Of a stretch of 54,833 nucleotides of DNA, positions 33,070 through 41,795 are shown piece after piece. The notes beneath the pieces are model-generated. The model ran no database searches. It saw nothing but the letters and a program-made list of their open reading frames with translations, and was not told the origin of the DNA. The stretch spans positions 1 through 54,833 of the forward strand of contig NZ_FCOJ02000050.1 of the NCBI RefSeq assembly GCF_001545035.1, given 5' to 3'. This DNA is from Caballeronia glebae (GTDB taxonomy: Bacteria > Pseudomonadota > Gammaproteobacteria > Burkholderiales > Burkholderiaceae). A program made the translations under genes and the position numbers. Positions within the stretch are counted from its first letter, which is position 1, and every line of letters starts with the position of its first letter.

Positions 33070-35711
33070 CGCGCCGTGCGGCTCGCGGCATGTTCCGCGA
33101 TCTGCGGCGGCGTGCCCGTCACGACGATTTGGCCGCCATCCTCGCCCGCGCCGGGACCGATATCGATGACCCAGTCGGAGAGCGACGCGACGCGCATGTC
33201 GTGCTCCACGACGACCACCGTATTGCCCGCATCGACGAGCCCCTCCAGTTGCGCCATCAGGCGATCGACGTCGGCGGGATGAAGGCCCGTTGTCGGTTCG
33301 TCGAGGATATAGAGCGTGTCGCCGCGATGCGCGCGCTGCAGTTCCGTCGCGAGCTTGATGCGCTGCGCTTCGCCGCCCGACAGCTCCGTCGCGGGCTGCC
33401 CGAGCCGCAGATAACCGAGGCCGATGTCGCGCAGCGCGGCGAGCGCGCGCATCACGCTGGCTTCATCGGCGAAGAACTCGCATGCGGTATCGACCGTCAT
33501 GTCGAGCACATCCGCGATGTTTTTCCCCTGCCATTCGATCTCCAGCGTCTGCGGGTTGTAACGCGAGCCGTGGCACGTCGCGCATGACGTGTAGACGCTC
33601 GGCAGGAACAGCAACTCGACGCTCACGAAGCCTTCGCCCTCGCACGTCGGGCAGCGCCCTTGCGCGACGTTGAACGAAAAACGTCCCGCGCCGTAGCGGT
33701 GCTTGCGCGCGGCGGGCGTGCCGGCGAAAAGCTTGCGCACGTGATCGAACAGGCCGGTGTAGGTCGCGAGATTCGAGCGCGGCGTGCGGCCGATCGGTTT
33801 CTGATCGACGCGCACGAGACGCCGGATCGTCTCCATTCCTTCAACGATGCGTCCGCCAGCCGAGACATCGGCCGGCGCGAAGAGCGGGTCCTGCTCGTCT
33901 TCGTCGGTATCGTCGACGGTGCGTCCGAGCCGCTGCGCGACAAGTTCCGGCAACGCCTGACTCACGAGACTCGACTTGCCCGAACCCGAAATACCGGTGA
34001 CGGTCGTGAAGGCGCCGAGCGGAAAGTCGGCGTCGACGCCATGCAGATTGTTGCGCGTGATGCCCTTGAGCCGCAGCCAGCCGCGCGGCTCGCGCGCGAC
34101 GCGTTCGATCGTCTGCTTGGGCGCGAACAGATGCCTGCGCGTCTGCGATTGCTCGACCGATGCGAGGCCTTCGGGCGGTCCGCTATAGAGCACGTGTCCG
34201 CCTAGTTCGCCCGCGGCCGGACCGACATCGACGAGCCAGTCCGCGCGGCGCATCGTGTTCACGTCGTGCTCGATGACGAAGAGCGAATTGCCCGCGGCCT
34301 TCAGACGCTGCAAGGCAGCGAAGAGCGCTTCGCTGTCCGCGGGATGCAGCCCAGCGGACGGTTCGTCGAGCACGTACACGACGCCGAAGAGTTGCGACGC
34401 GAGTTGGGTCGCGAGCCGCAATCTCTGCAGTTCCCCCGAGGAGAGCGTCGGCGTTGCGCGATCGAGCGACAGATAACCCAGACCGAGATCGATGAGCGTG
34501 CCGAGCCGCTCCAGCAAATCTGCGGCGATGCGTTCGGCGGCGGCGCGTTTCTCGTCGGAGAGATTGGCCGTGCGGCGGACGTCGGGCGCGGCCTTGTGCG
34601 CCGAGCCGCCCGCCGCGACGCGCCTGGCCGTCGCCGCGATCCGGTCTTTCTTCGCGAGCGCGGGCGTCGGTGCGTCGTCGAGAGCAGGCCATTCGCCGCG
34701 TGCGATGGGCGCGAGCAGATCCGCGAGTCGGCCCAGCGGCAGACGCGCAAATTCGGCGATGTCGAGCCCGGCGAACGTCACCGACAGCGCTTCCTTCTTG
34801 AGCCGCTTGCCGTGGCACGCGTGGCAATCGCTGCCGACCATGAAGCGCGATACGCGTTTTTTCATGAGCGCGCTTTGCGTGTGCGCGAAGGTGTGCAGCA
34901 CGTAGCGGCGCGCGCCGGTGAAGGTGCCCTGATAGCTCGGCTCGGCGCCGCGCTTCAAGGCGGCTTGCGTCTCCTTCGGCGTGAGACCCGCGTATACCGG
35001 CGCTGTCGGCTGGTCCTCGGTGAAGAGAATCCAGTCGCGGTCCTTCTTCGGCAAGTCGCGCCACGGCGTGTCGACGTCATAGCCGAGCGTCACGAGTATG
35101 TCGCGCAGATTCTGCCCATGCCATGCGGGCGGCCAGGCAGCGACGGCGCGCTCGCGGATCGTGAGCGAATCGTTGGGCACCATCGACTTTTCCGTGACTT
35201 CGTAGACCCGTCCGAGACCGTGACACACGGGACATGCGCCCTGGACCGTGTTCGGCGAAAAATCTTCCGCGTAGAGCATGGGCTGCTTCGGCGGATAGCT
35301 GCCGGTGCGCGAATAGAGCATGCGCACGAGGCTGGAAAGCGTCGTCACGCTGCCGACCGAAGAACGCGCATTCGGCGCGCCGCGTTGCTGCTGAAGCGCG
35401 ACGGCGGGCGGCAAGCCTTCGATCGAATCGACCTGCGGCACGCCGACTTGTTCGATGAGCCGCCGCGCATACGGGGCAACCGATTCGAAATAACGGCGCT
35501 GCGCCTCGGCGTAGAGCGTGCCGAACGCCAGCGACGATTTGCCGGAACCGGATACGCCGGTAAAGACGACGAGGGCGTCGCGCGGCACGTCGACATCGAC
35601 GTTTTTCAGGTTGTGCTCGCGCGCGCCACGCACGCGCACGAAACCTGCTCTCGACAGAGGCGCGGCATCGTCGCGTTCGGCTGATTCGCGTCTGGTTTTA
35701 CGGGCATCCAT
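33045..35711 (-). CDS. UvrA paralogue lacking the UvrB-binding domain
   Basis: An 888-residue ABC-type DNA-damage protein with two nucleotide-binding halves: Walker A GVSGSGKSSLAFG near residue 50 and GISGSGKSS near 575, signatures LSSGELQRLRLA and LSGGEAQRIKLA. Zinc modules are CPVCHGLG, CHACHGKR, CPTCEGEG and CATCHGSR. After the SVGSVTTLSSLVRMLYSRTG block the chain goes almost directly to the first zinc module; the ~100-residue UvrB-interaction domain of true UvrA is missing. This marks the UvrA2 class, linked to tolerance of DNA-damaging drugs and not to core excision repair. ATG 35711 is chosen because the frame upstream is not protein-like. Confidence 0.88.
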   Translation of the reverse strand: MDARKTRRESAERDDAAPLSRAGFVRVRGAREHNLKNVDVDVPRDALVVFTGVSGSGKSSLAFGTLYAEAQRRYFESVAPYARRLIEQVGVPQVDSIEGLPPAVALQQQRGAPNARSSVGSVTTLSSLVRMLYSRTGSYPPKQPMLYAEDFSPNTVQGACPVCHGLGRVYEVTEKSMVPNDSLTIRERAVAAWPPAWHGQNLRDILVTLGYDVDTPWRDLPKKDRDWILFTEDQPTAPVYAGLTPKETQAALKRGAEPSYQGTFTGARRYVLHTFAHTQSALMKKRVSRFMVGSDCHACHGKRLKKEALSVTFAGLDIAEFARLPLGRLADLLAPIARGEWPALDDAPTPALAKKDRIAATARRVAAGGSAHKAAPDVRRTANLSDEKRAAAERIAADLLERLGTLIDLGLGYLSLDRATPTLSSGELQRLRLATQLASQLFGVVYVLDEPSAGLHPADSEALFAALQRLKAAGNSLFVIEHDVNTMRRADWLVDVGPAAGELGGHVLYSGPPEGLASVEQSQTRRHLFAPKQTIERVAREPRGWLRLKGITRNNLHGVDADFPLGAFTTVTGISGSGKSSLVSQALPELVAQRLGRTVDDTDEDEQDPLFAPADVSAGGRIVEGMETIRRLVRVDQKPIGRTPRSNLATYTGLFDHVRKLFAGTPAARKHRYGAGRFSFNVAQGRCPTCEGEGFVSVELLFLPSVYTSCATCHGSRYNPQTLEIEWQGKNIADVLDMTVDTACEFFADEASVMRALAALRDIGLGYLRLGQPATELSGGEAQRIKLATELQRAHRGDTLYILDEPTTGLHPADVDRLMAQLEGLVDAGNTVVVVEHDMRVASLSDWVIDIGPGAGEDGGQIVVTGTPPQIAEHAASRTARYLNDALT

Positions 35712-35858
35712 GAGTCGGGCGGGTTTTCTCGGCGGTCGCAGCAACGGAAGTTTATAGGCGAGCATGCAGCATGCCAGATACCAGATGGCATTTTGCGTTA
35801 TGCATCTTGCATGCGAAATGCACGCAGACCGGAGATGAACCTGATCGACGAGGACGAA

Positions 35859-36110
35859 ATGAGGACAGCTGGATTGCGGTTTTTAATCGCGCTGACGACG
35901 GGCGCGACGATCGGCGTGTCGGGCTTGGCGATGGCTCAGTCAGGCGGCAACGGCAATGGCGGATCGGGCGGCGGCAACGCTCACGGCGCCGCGACGGCCG
36001 GGCCGACCGTCGGCGGAGACAATACGTCCGCGCCCGGCAGCGCACATCAGGGAGGCCATCACTTCAAGCAGAAGAAGAAGGCGAAGCCCGCGACGACGAC
36101 GCCCCAGTGA
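35859..36110 (+). CDS. Small secreted Gly/His-rich protein
   Basis: An 83-residue protein with a clear Sec signal peptide (LIALTTGATIGVSGLAMAQS, cleavage after AMA) and a low-complexity mature part of ~57 residues rich in Gly, Asn, Ala and His, ending in a basic cluster (KQKKKAKPA). ATG 35859 is preceded by gacgagga; Met eight codons earlier (35835, with a good ggag site) is also possible. Similar short periplasmic proteins are common in Burkholderia without known function. Confidence 0.6.
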   Translation: MRTAGLRFLIALTTGATIGVSGLAMAQSGGNGNGGSGGGNAHGAATAGPTVGGDNTSAPGSAHQGGHHFKQKKKAKPATTTPQ

Positions 36111-36140
36111 CGGGGCGAACGTAAGCGCGCGCATTGCGGA

Positions 36141-36563
36141 TCAGGCCACGGCGCCTTCGATGTCGATGTCGTCGGTGCCGAGGCGGGAGAAGATATCGCA
36201 CACCGCGCGCATCTCCGCTTCGTCGCGAATGCTCACGATGACGCGCGTGATGCCGCATTCGATGTCGGCGTCGCCGCCGTCCGCGCCGAACGAGGGAAGG
36301 ATATCGTTGCTCGATACGTCGAGCCCGAAGGGATACTCGTGCGTATCGACCACGCCCAGATGCTCCCCATGCCCTGCGTATTCCGCCGCGATCCATTGCA
36401 TCTGGGCATTATTGCTCTGTATTTGCGAAGCATGGAAATCGGCGAAGCCGCTCATGCTCGCCACGCGGACGCGGTCGGCCGCGATGCCTTCCGCGCGCAG
36501 ATCTTCGAGTGCTTCATCCAGCTTACGGGAGCCGTGGAACGCTCCGATTACTTCACGCATCAT
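36141..36563 (-). CDS. Small stress-protein-like protein of unknown function
   Basis: A 140-residue acidic soluble protein. The N-terminal VIGAFHGSRKLDEALEDLRAEG pattern and a second half with CGITRVIVSIRDEAEM suggest a ferredoxin-like alpha/beta fold as in general-stress proteins that handle duplicated beta-alpha-beta units, but I do not recognise a family. The start at 36563 is chosen because ggagacgag lies just upstream; the open frame continues upstream without protein character. No partner gene is evident. Confidence 0.5.
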   Translation of the reverse strand: MMREVIGAFHGSRKLDEALEDLRAEGIAADRVRVASMSGFADFHASQIQSNNAQMQWIAAEYAGHGEHLGVVDTHEYPFGLDVSSNDILPSFGADGGDADIECGITRVIVSIRDEAEMRAVCDIFSRLGTDDIDIEGAVA

Positions 36564-37160
36564 TTGCTCGTCTCCTTGCTGCCAACCTCGATGCCGCGCC
36601 TCAGTATCGCCGTGAAAATCGCGAATGTGAATACGGATGTCCACCGGTTGCCGCCCGTTCGATGAGCGAGACGCGCGATAGGCGCAAGGCGTGTGGTGCA
36701 ACGCATAGACATGCGCGGCGAAAGACCGGTGAACCGCTGTGTTCGGGCTCGCGACAGCGCGAAATGATGGCGAATCCAACGGATGCGGCAGGGACTCGCG
36801 AGCCGGAAGATGAAACGAACTGGTTATATGTCTGACGAATACGACTGCCTGTGTGCGGCTGATGCCGTAGGGCCAGCGCGGTTTCACTTCATGCGGTACT
36901 TGAACTTTACGCCGCAACAAACGGTTTATCAACGCCTTGCTTTGTCCCTATTCGCATGATTTCGATGGGGTTTTCCATCATGGCTGAAGCGCCGTTTAAT
37001 GTTGTCCGCAGTGTGTGCCGCTGCCCACTTAGTAAAGCGAATATTGCTTCTAGAAATTGCGCCGGTCGCAATCCGAATTTCGGATTGAAATCGATAGTCA
37101 TCGTACAAGCTGTCCCGCGCCCTATAATTGCTCATCGAGCACATCAAGATCGGCCTTTCA
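36564..37160. other. Intergenic region before the GntR gene
   Basis: About 600 nt, AT-richer in its second half. It contains a 17-nt palindrome (37070-37086) and a likely promoter -10 element (tataat, 37123-37128) for the GntR-type gene. A 64-codon minus-strand frame (36907-37101) exists but has no ribosome binding site. Nothing else recognised. Confidence 0.5.
37070..37086. promoter_or_regulatory. Perfect 17-nt palindrome upstream of the GntR gene
   Basis: Eight-base arms aatccgaa and ttcggatt around one central t, about 37 nt upstream of the tataat -10 element. The position suits an activator or repressor site, perhaps for the GntR protein itself; it does not fit the usual FadR-family half sites well. 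Confidence 0.4.
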
Positions 37161-37907
37161 ATGTCCCAAGCACTCGCGTCCGGCGCGCTTCGCCGCTCCC
37201 GAAATCTCACCGAGGAAGTCGTCGCCGAGTTGTCGGAGCGGATTCGCAGCGGCGCGCTGCACCCCGGCGACAAGCTTCCGACGGAATCGGAAATCATGGC
37301 GCAGCTCGGCGTGAGCCGCACCGTCGTGCGCGAATCCATCTCGCGATTGCAGGCTGCGCGCCTCGTGCAGACGCGGCATGGCATCGGCACATTCGTGCTC
37401 GAAGCGAGCGATCAGGAGCGTTTTCAGATCGAAGCGGCGGGCGATCTGACCGTGCGCGACGTGATGGCGATCCTCGAATTGCGCATCAGCCTCGAAGCGG
37501 AGGCGGCCGGTCTCGCGGCCATGCGCCGAACCGATGACAACCTCGCGCAGATGCGCCGCGCGCTCGATGACTTCGAGCGGCTCATCGAGGCGGGTGAGGG
37601 CAGCGCGGTCGCGGCCGATGTGGCGTTCCATCTGGAACTCGCGAAGGCTACCGGTAATCGCTACTTTCATAGCATCCTGAGCCAGCTCGGCAACACGATC
37701 ATTCCGCGCACGCGCGTCAATTCGGCGGCGCTCGCGCATAACGATCCGTCTGGCTATCTCGATCGCGTGAATCGCGAGCATGAAGACATTTACGATGCAA
37801 TCGAGCGCCGCGACCCCGAGGCGGCGCGTGCGGCCATGCGCATGCATCTTTCGAACAGCCGCGAGCGGCTGCGGCGCGCGCACGAAGCGGCGTCGAAGGG
37901 CGACTGA
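37161..37907 (+). CDS. GntR-family regulator, FadR (FCD) subfamily
   Basis: A 248-residue regulator with an N-terminal winged helix (about residues 15-80; LPTESEIMAQLGVSRTVVRE is the recognition region) and a C-terminal all-helical FCD domain with the metal-binding Asp/His pattern (DVAFHLELAKATGN, then NREHEDIYDAIERRD). Such proteins sense sugar acids or other carboxylates. No target gene is adjacent in the same direction; the sugar-acid dehydratase locus at 44.5-49 kb is a distant possibility. ATG 37161 is chosen because the -10 element at 37123-37128 leaves little room for the in-frame TTG at 37128. Confidence 0.87.
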   Translation: MSQALASGALRRSRNLTEEVVAELSERIRSGALHPGDKLPTESEIMAQLGVSRTVVRESISRLQAARLVQTRHGIGTFVLEASDQERFQIEAAGDLTVRDVMAILELRISLEAEAAGLAAMRRTDDNLAQMRRALDDFERLIEAGEGSAVAADVAFHLELAKATGNRYFHSILSQLGNTIIPRTRVNSAALAHNDPSGYLDRVNREHEDIYDAIERRDPEAARAAMRMHLSNSRERLRRAHEAASKGD

Positions 37908-37922
37908 TCGTCGTCGCGTTGT

Positions 37923-38333
37923 CTACGCTTCGTCGAGCATGACCGATAGCGTGCCGGCCGCGCTCTGCACGCCTGCATCGAGGTCGATCTCGTGCGGCGT
38001 CATTCTGGCGATCGCGCGCAGAAGACGCGGCGAGAAGCGCGCGCCGAAACGTGCGATCTCCGCTTCGCGCGTGGCGTCGTCGGCATGAGCGAGTGCGCGC
38101 AACTCGTTCAACGGCAAGCCGACGAACAGATCGAGCGCATAAGGCGGCGCATCGAAAGCGGTCGTCGTTCGCGGTGAATCCGGTGCGCGAATACGCAAGC
38201 CTGGTTGCAGATGCGATTCGAGTTCTGCTGTCACTTCGTAGTCCGCTTCCAGCTGGAGCGCCGTGTGCGCTTCGCTGCACAGGAACGGCGCGACGGACTG
38301 CAAGCGGGCCAGTTCTTCATCGGAAAGCAGCAT
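37923..38333 (-). CDS. Hypothetical protein
   Basis: A 136-residue soluble acidic protein with no motif that I recognise, starting MLLSDEELARLQSVAPFL. ATG 38333 is supported by a strong ggagg site. It lies convergent with the GntR gene (15 nt between stops). Codon use looks normal for the organism, so it is probably a real gene. Confidence 0.6.
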   Translation of the reverse strand: MLLSDEELARLQSVAPFLCSEAHTALQLEADYEVTAELESHLQPGLRIRAPDSPRTTTAFDAPPYALDLFVGLPLNELRALAHADDATREAEIARFGARFSPRLLRAIARMTPHEIDLDAGVQSAAGTLSVMLDEA

Positions 38334-38838
38334 AAGTTTTTTCCTCCAGATATCGATCGAAGTTATCACGCTTGAGCGGCGCTTGCCGATAGAGAAGGTT
38401 TGACCGATTAAGCGCGTCATGGCCGCCGCCGATGCTTTGAATTACTGCGGATTCTCATAGGCAAACCCGCTACAAACGATTGCGCGACTCTCCCAATTCT
38501 TATCCCCCGCTTAAGCACCCGCAAGCCCGACGGTTTAATGCGGTTTACGCCAATTCCACGCTACGATCTTACTGCCTCAAACTGACGGAATTGCCAGTTC
38601 CACGTCAACCGAACACGTCAGTCGGCCGTTAGCCCATTAAGTTATCCGGTCGCCCCGTCGAACGTTTATCGACAGGGCGCCGCCGCAACGCGCGCTCACG
38701 CTTGCAAACTCGGCTTCTCTTTCAATAGCCTCGTTCGAGGCTTGAGCTAATTTCCTTGCATTCTTTTTACGAACCGCCAAGGACAGAAAGCTATTTTGAA
38801 TATTACGAAATATTTCCAGCAGGAATGGTGTTGGAGTT
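38334..38838. other. Intergenic region before the glycosyltransferase
   Basis: About 500 nt, AT-rich towards its right end. It holds two dyads: agcctcgttcgaggct (38727-38742; seven-base arms) and aatatt-acga-aatatt (38799-38814), the latter just before the glycosyltransferase start. These could be regulator sites. No gene or RNA recognised. Confidence 0.5.
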
Positions 38839-39939
38839 ATGGAGACCAGGCGTTTGAAGATCTTACATAGCGAGTCCTCGAAGGGATGGGGCGGTCAGGA
38901 GATACGCACGTTGAAGGAAATGGTCGCGTTGCGCGAAAGCGGCCATACCGTCGAGCTGATCTGCCCGAGCGATGCGCGCCTCGGGCAACATTGCGCCGAG
39001 CTCGGATTCGCGGTGCATCACGCGCGCATGCGAGGCGGCGGCGATATGCGATCGATGCTGCGTATCAAGGCTCTTTTACGTCGCCGCGCATTCGACGTGC
39101 TCAACACGCATAGTGGCCACGACAGTCTCGTCGCGGGCACGGCGGGGCGGCTCGCGGGCACGCCGCTCATCGTGCGCACGCGGCATCTGGCGTTACCTAT
39201 CTCGTCGCTCGCGACTTATGCGTGGCTCCCGCATCGTGTGATCGCCGTGAGCCACTACGTGCGCCGCTATCTGATTTCCGCCGGCGTCGCGGAGAAGCGC
39301 GTGCAGACGATCTACGACGGCATCGTGAAGCCGCAGCCCGTCGCGCATTCGACTTTACGCGACGAACTCGGTCTCGGACAAGACGCGTTCGTTGCGTGCA
39401 TGGTCGCGATCATGCGCGACAAGAAAGGTCATGAAGATTTGATCGCCGCGGTGCGCCCGCTGATCGACACGTATCCCAACCTGCATGTCGTAATGGCGGG
39501 AGACGGTCCCAGTTTCGACCGCATCAAGGGGATCGTCGATAACCTTGGGCTTGCTAATCGCATTCATCTGCTGGGCTTTCGCACCGATATTCCCAACATC
39601 TTTCGCGGTTCCGATCTGTTCGTTTTGCCCACACATCAGGAAGCGCTCGGCCAGGCTTTCATCGAGGCGATGGCCGCGGGCTTGCCCGTGATCGGCACGC
39701 ATGTCGATGGCGTGCCCGAACTCATCGAAGACAATGTGAACGGGCTGCTCGTGCCGCCGCACGATCCGGACGCATTGCGTGTGGCGATCACGCGCATGAT
39801 CGACGATCCGGCGCTGCGTCGACGCCTGCGTGACGAAAGCCTGCGCATCACCGAACGTGGCTTCACGGTGCACGATATGGCGCACGAAACGGCGAGTTTC
39901 TATCGACGCGCGTTGCACGAGCGAGGCCATCGCAGATGA
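38839..39939 (+). CDS. Glycosyltransferase (GT4-type, GT-B fold)
   Basis: A 366-residue GT-B glycosyltransferase. The N-terminal acceptor domain has SKGWGGQEIRTL, typical of lipopolysaccharide-core or cell-surface transferases. The C-terminal donor domain has VAIMRDKKGHEDLI, GDGPSFDRI and the EALGQAFIEAMAAGLPVIGT stretch with the E-x7-E pair that binds the nucleotide sugar. ATG 38839 has ggag upstream. The stop overlaps the start of the polysaccharide deacetylase gene (ATGA), indicating action on the same glycan, for instance adding an N-acetyl sugar that is later deacetylated. Confidence 0.88.
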   Translation: METRRLKILHSESSKGWGGQEIRTLKEMVALRESGHTVELICPSDARLGQHCAELGFAVHHARMRGGGDMRSMLRIKALLRRRAFDVLNTHSGHDSLVAGTAGRLAGTPLIVRTRHLALPISSLATYAWLPHRVIAVSHYVRRYLISAGVAEKRVQTIYDGIVKPQPVAHSTLRDELGLGQDAFVACMVAIMRDKKGHEDLIAAVRPLIDTYPNLHVVMAGDGPSFDRIKGIVDNLGLANRIHLLGFRTDIPNIFRGSDLFVLPTHQEALGQAFIEAMAAGLPVIGTHVDGVPELIEDNVNGLLVPPHDPDALRVAITRMIDDPALRRRLRDESLRITERGFTVHDMAHETASFYRRALHERGHRR

Positions 39940-40790
39940 ACGCAAAGCGGGCCCGCGCCGTTCCGGTGCTGATGTATCACCACGTCAGCACGTCGCCCGG
40001 CATGATCACGGTGACGCCCGATAACTTCGCCGCGCAAATGGACTACCTTGCGAGCGCGGGTTATCGCACGATCGGCTCGGCGCAACTCGCCGGTTTCCTG
40101 AGCGGCGAGGACATGCCGGCGAGATCGCTCGTCATTACTTTCGACGATGGCTATCTCGACAACTGGGTGCATGCGCATCCGGTATTGAAGCGCCATCGTT
40201 TCACGGCGCTATGCTTTCTCGTTAGCAGTTGGCCCGGCGAGGGCGGTGTGCGTCCGAATGCATCGAATGCTATGGCGCGTCTGCCGCGCTTGCTCGATCA
40301 TCATGCGGGTGAACGCGCAATCGAGAATGGAAACGCCGACGATGTAATCCTGCGCTGGTCCGAAATCGAAGCGATGCGCGAAGCCGGTACGTTCGAATTT
40401 CATAGCCATACCCATTCGCATGTGCGCTGGGACCAAGTCGCAAAATCGCGCGACGAGAAGCGCAAGGGGCTGCAAAACGATCTGAGCGCCGCGCGTGCTG
40501 CATTGCGCACGCGTCTTGGCGAAGTATCCGATCATCTATGCTGGCCGCAAGGCTATTACGACGACGACTATCGGGAAATCGCGTTGAACGCGGGATTCAG
40601 GCATTTCTATTCGTGCCATACGGGAACGAACGTCGGCGCGAATTCGCTGGATCGCCATGCATCCGGCGACACCGGGCGCACGATCAAACGACTCGAAGTG
40701 CGCGACCGCCCGGCCTCGTGGCTGGCATCGCGCATGTGGGTGCATACGCGGCCTGCGATCAGCCGAGCCTATCTGAAGATCAAGCGCTGA
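39936..40790 (+). CDS. Polysaccharide deacetylase (NodB/CE4)
   Basis: A 284-residue CE4 family enzyme. Catalytic motifs are present: VLMYHHV at the start, TFDDGY (general base Asp and metal Asp) near residue 70, HSHTH (metal histidines) near 155, and WPQGYYDDDY near 205. It removes acetyl groups from N-acetylated sugars. No signal peptide is visible, so it is probably cytoplasmic or membrane-associated and works on the lipid-linked product of the coupled glycosyltransferase. Charge change on LPS by this step could reduce binding of cationic peptides (inference). Overlaps the next gene convergently by 11 nt. Confidence 0.88.
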   Translation: MNAKRARAVPVLMYHHVSTSPGMITVTPDNFAAQMDYLASAGYRTIGSAQLAGFLSGEDMPARSLVITFDDGYLDNWVHAHPVLKRHRFTALCFLVSSWPGEGGVRPNASNAMARLPRLLDHHAGERAIENGNADDVILRWSEIEAMREAGTFEFHSHTHSHVRWDQVAKSRDEKRKGLQNDLSAARAALRTRLGEVSDHLCWPQGYYDDDYREIALNAGFRHFYSCHTGTNVGANSLDRHASGDTGRTIKRLEVRDRPASWLASRMWVHTRPAISRAYLKIKR

Positions 40791-41619
40791 TTCCACGCTG
40801 ATGCGCTCGCACGAAAGCGGCGATCGCATCGTTCACCGCATCGGTCGCGTCGCGATGCGGCGAGTGTCGGCACTGCGTCAGCTTGACGAGTTGCGTGTGC
40901 CCGACTGCCGCCTTGATTTCGTCAAGTTGCAGCATCGACGCGTATTCGTCGTCATAGCCTTGAATGGCTAGCAATGGCCGTCTGATCGACGATATCTCTT
41001 CCGTGATGTTCCAGTGCAGAAACGCCGGATTCAGCCACGCGTCGTTCCATCCGTAAAAGGCTGAATCCACATCGTCGTGATACGCCTGCAGCCTCTCTCT
41101 GAACGATGTCGTTTCATAGGATATGCGAGCCTTTTCGATGCCTTCCACGGCCATCGGCTCGACGAATACATGCGGGGCCAGCACGGCGAGGCCGGCCAGC
41201 GCCTCGGGAAACGCGCTTGCATAAAGCAGGGCGATCGTGCTGCCATCGCTATGCCCGATGAGCCACATGCGCGAGCGTTCCCGTGCGTCGATGCCGAGCG
41301 CATCGAGCAATGCGGGCAATACTTCACGTGCCTGCAAACTCAAGAACTCGACCGGCCATTTTTCAGCGGGCTGTCGCGGCGTGGACCGTCCATAACCGGG
41401 CCGCGAATAAACAAGTCCCCGGCAATTCAGGCGATCGCAGAGCATTTGCGGCCAGCCTTTCCATAGCGCGATCGAGCCCAGTCCTTCATGCAAGAACAAT
41501 GCAATGGGCGCATCGGCGCGTTCGGAATTCAACCACTGATATTCGATGCGCACCGGATAAGCGGCGCCGGTCAATTCGACGAAACGCGTCGTGTCGATGC
41601 TTGCTGCCGGATCGGTCAT
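40780..41619 (-). CDS. Alpha/beta hydrolase
   Basis: A 279-residue alpha/beta-hydrolase fold enzyme: oxyanion region FLHEGLGS (~42-49), nucleophile elbow GHSDGS near residue 125, acid region QGYDDEY near 235, and catalytic His in QCRHSPHRD near 255. There is no signal peptide. The HEGLGS/GHSDGS combination is common in a Burkholderia group of predicted carboxylesterases or C-C hydrolases; the substrate is unknown. Confidence 0.82.
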   Translation of the reverse strand: MTDPAASIDTTRFVELTGAAYPVRIEYQWLNSERADAPIALFLHEGLGSIALWKGWPQMLCDRLNCRGLVYSRPGYGRSTPRQPAEKWPVEFLSLQAREVLPALLDALGIDARERSRMWLIGHSDGSTIALLYASAFPEALAGLAVLAPHVFVEPMAVEGIEKARISYETTSFRERLQAYHDDVDSAFYGWNDAWLNPAFLHWNITEEISSIRRPLLAIQGYDDEYASMLQLDEIKAAVGHTQLVKLTQCRHSPHRDATDAVNDAIAAFVRAHQRGISA

Positions 41620-41795
41620 GTGTTTTCGAAGGCTGAGCGTGAAGCGCTAAAGGTTATCAGACCGCCGCGCATGCGCCTTGAAAACCTGATCAGCGCATGA
41701 GTCGGCGCCGCGCCTCTCGATATGTGAACAAGATCTTTCGCATTTTATTCCGCCGTCTTTGATACCGATAGAAAACGAATTGCGGTAGTCGTCGT

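Noticed and set aside
36907..37101. 64-codon minus-strand frame in the gap before the GntR gene
   Set aside because: Fairly protein-like composition, but no ribosome binding site or known relatives in memory; lies in a promoter-containing AT-rich gap.
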